16,112 nucleotides of DNA from Candidatus Adiutrix sp. Lineage in GTDB: Bacteria; Desulfobacterota; Desulfarculia; Adiutricales; Adiutricaceae. A program made the translations under genes and the position numbers. The DNA lies in NCBI GenBank assembly GCA_031273445.1, contig JAISRV010000044.1:1-16112 (forward strand). The letters are read 5' to 3'. Each line of letters opens with the position of its first letter. Within the stretch, counting starts at the first letter, position 1. Positions 15,964 through 16,112 of this stretch are shown in pieces. The notes under the pieces are model-generated. The model was not told where the DNA came from, ran no database searches, and saw only the letters and a list, made by a program, of their open reading frames with translations.

Positions 15964-16112
15964 GAGACAATATACTTTTTGTTGTCGCCGAGGCCTTTTT
16001 CGTACATGGATTTGAATTCCTTGTAGCCGCTGCGGCCCATCAGGCCGTAAGTGAATTTCTTGCCCAGCTCCACGCCCGGCTGATCCAGCGGATTAATTTT
16101 ATAGAGAGCCCC
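15960..16112 (-). CDS. pgi: Glucose-6-phosphate isomerase, C-terminal fragment
   Basis: Only the last 50 codons are inside the window; the gene runs off the right edge. The C-terminal motif [17 protein letters not shown] is the well-conserved end of Pgi (family pattern [13 protein letters not shown]), the glycolytic enzyme interconverting glucose-6-phosphate and fructose-6-phosphate. It ends GDNKKYIVS at a TGA that overlaps the GTG start of the histidine kinase by four bases, so the two are probably translated in a coupled way. Confidence 0.88.
   Translation of the reverse strand, partial: GALYKINPLDQPGVELGKKFTYGLMGRSGYKEFKSMYEKGLGDNKKYIVS

Overview
The window is about 16 kb of GC-rich bacterial chromosome. 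Almost every gene lies on the minus strand; the one clear exception is an outer-membrane protein gene near 11 kb. The set of genes is that of a Gram-negative bacterium: a MipA/OmpV-like outer-membrane protein, a GspF/PilC-type pilus or secretion inner-membrane protein, and a sigma-54 two-component pair. An atpB-atpE (F0 a and c) pair without F1 genes, and a subunit c that begins with a signal-like sequence, are arrangements I associate with deltaproteobacteria (Desulfobacterota). That placement is an inference from gene content, not a phylogenetic result.

Layout, following the minus strand from the right edge: the 3' end of pgi (glucose-6-phosphate isomerase) overlaps by four bases the start of a two-transmembrane sensor histidine kinase. 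The kinase is followed 7 nt later by an NtrC-family response regulator, and that 8 nt later by holA (DNA polymerase III delta). These look like one transcription unit. holA faces the plus-strand MipA/OmpV-family gene, which has its own promoter. Left of that lies a degraded patch holding a frameshifted piece of an IS1634-like transposase, then lon with a good sigma-70 promoter and a TTG start. A short stand-alone LarC C-terminal-domain gene follows lon after 22 nt.

Further left are a PflX-type radical SAM protein gene, then atpB-atpE under a strong predicted promoter and closed by an 11-bp hairpin. thrC (threonine synthase) comes next and is coupled by a one-base stop/start overlap to a U32-family gene (RlhA/TrhP-like). 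The left edge holds the 5' end of a gspF/pilC gene with its own promoter.

Most of the window is ordinary housekeeping, and I did not find a convincing new defence, mobile or biosynthetic system. The points most worth a second look are: the response regulator ends in two tandem Fis-type helix-turn-helix units; the LarC-like protein contains only the C-terminal domain; the long open frame at lon runs back into an unrelated transposase remnant; and subunit c has a mixed Na+/H+ binding site.
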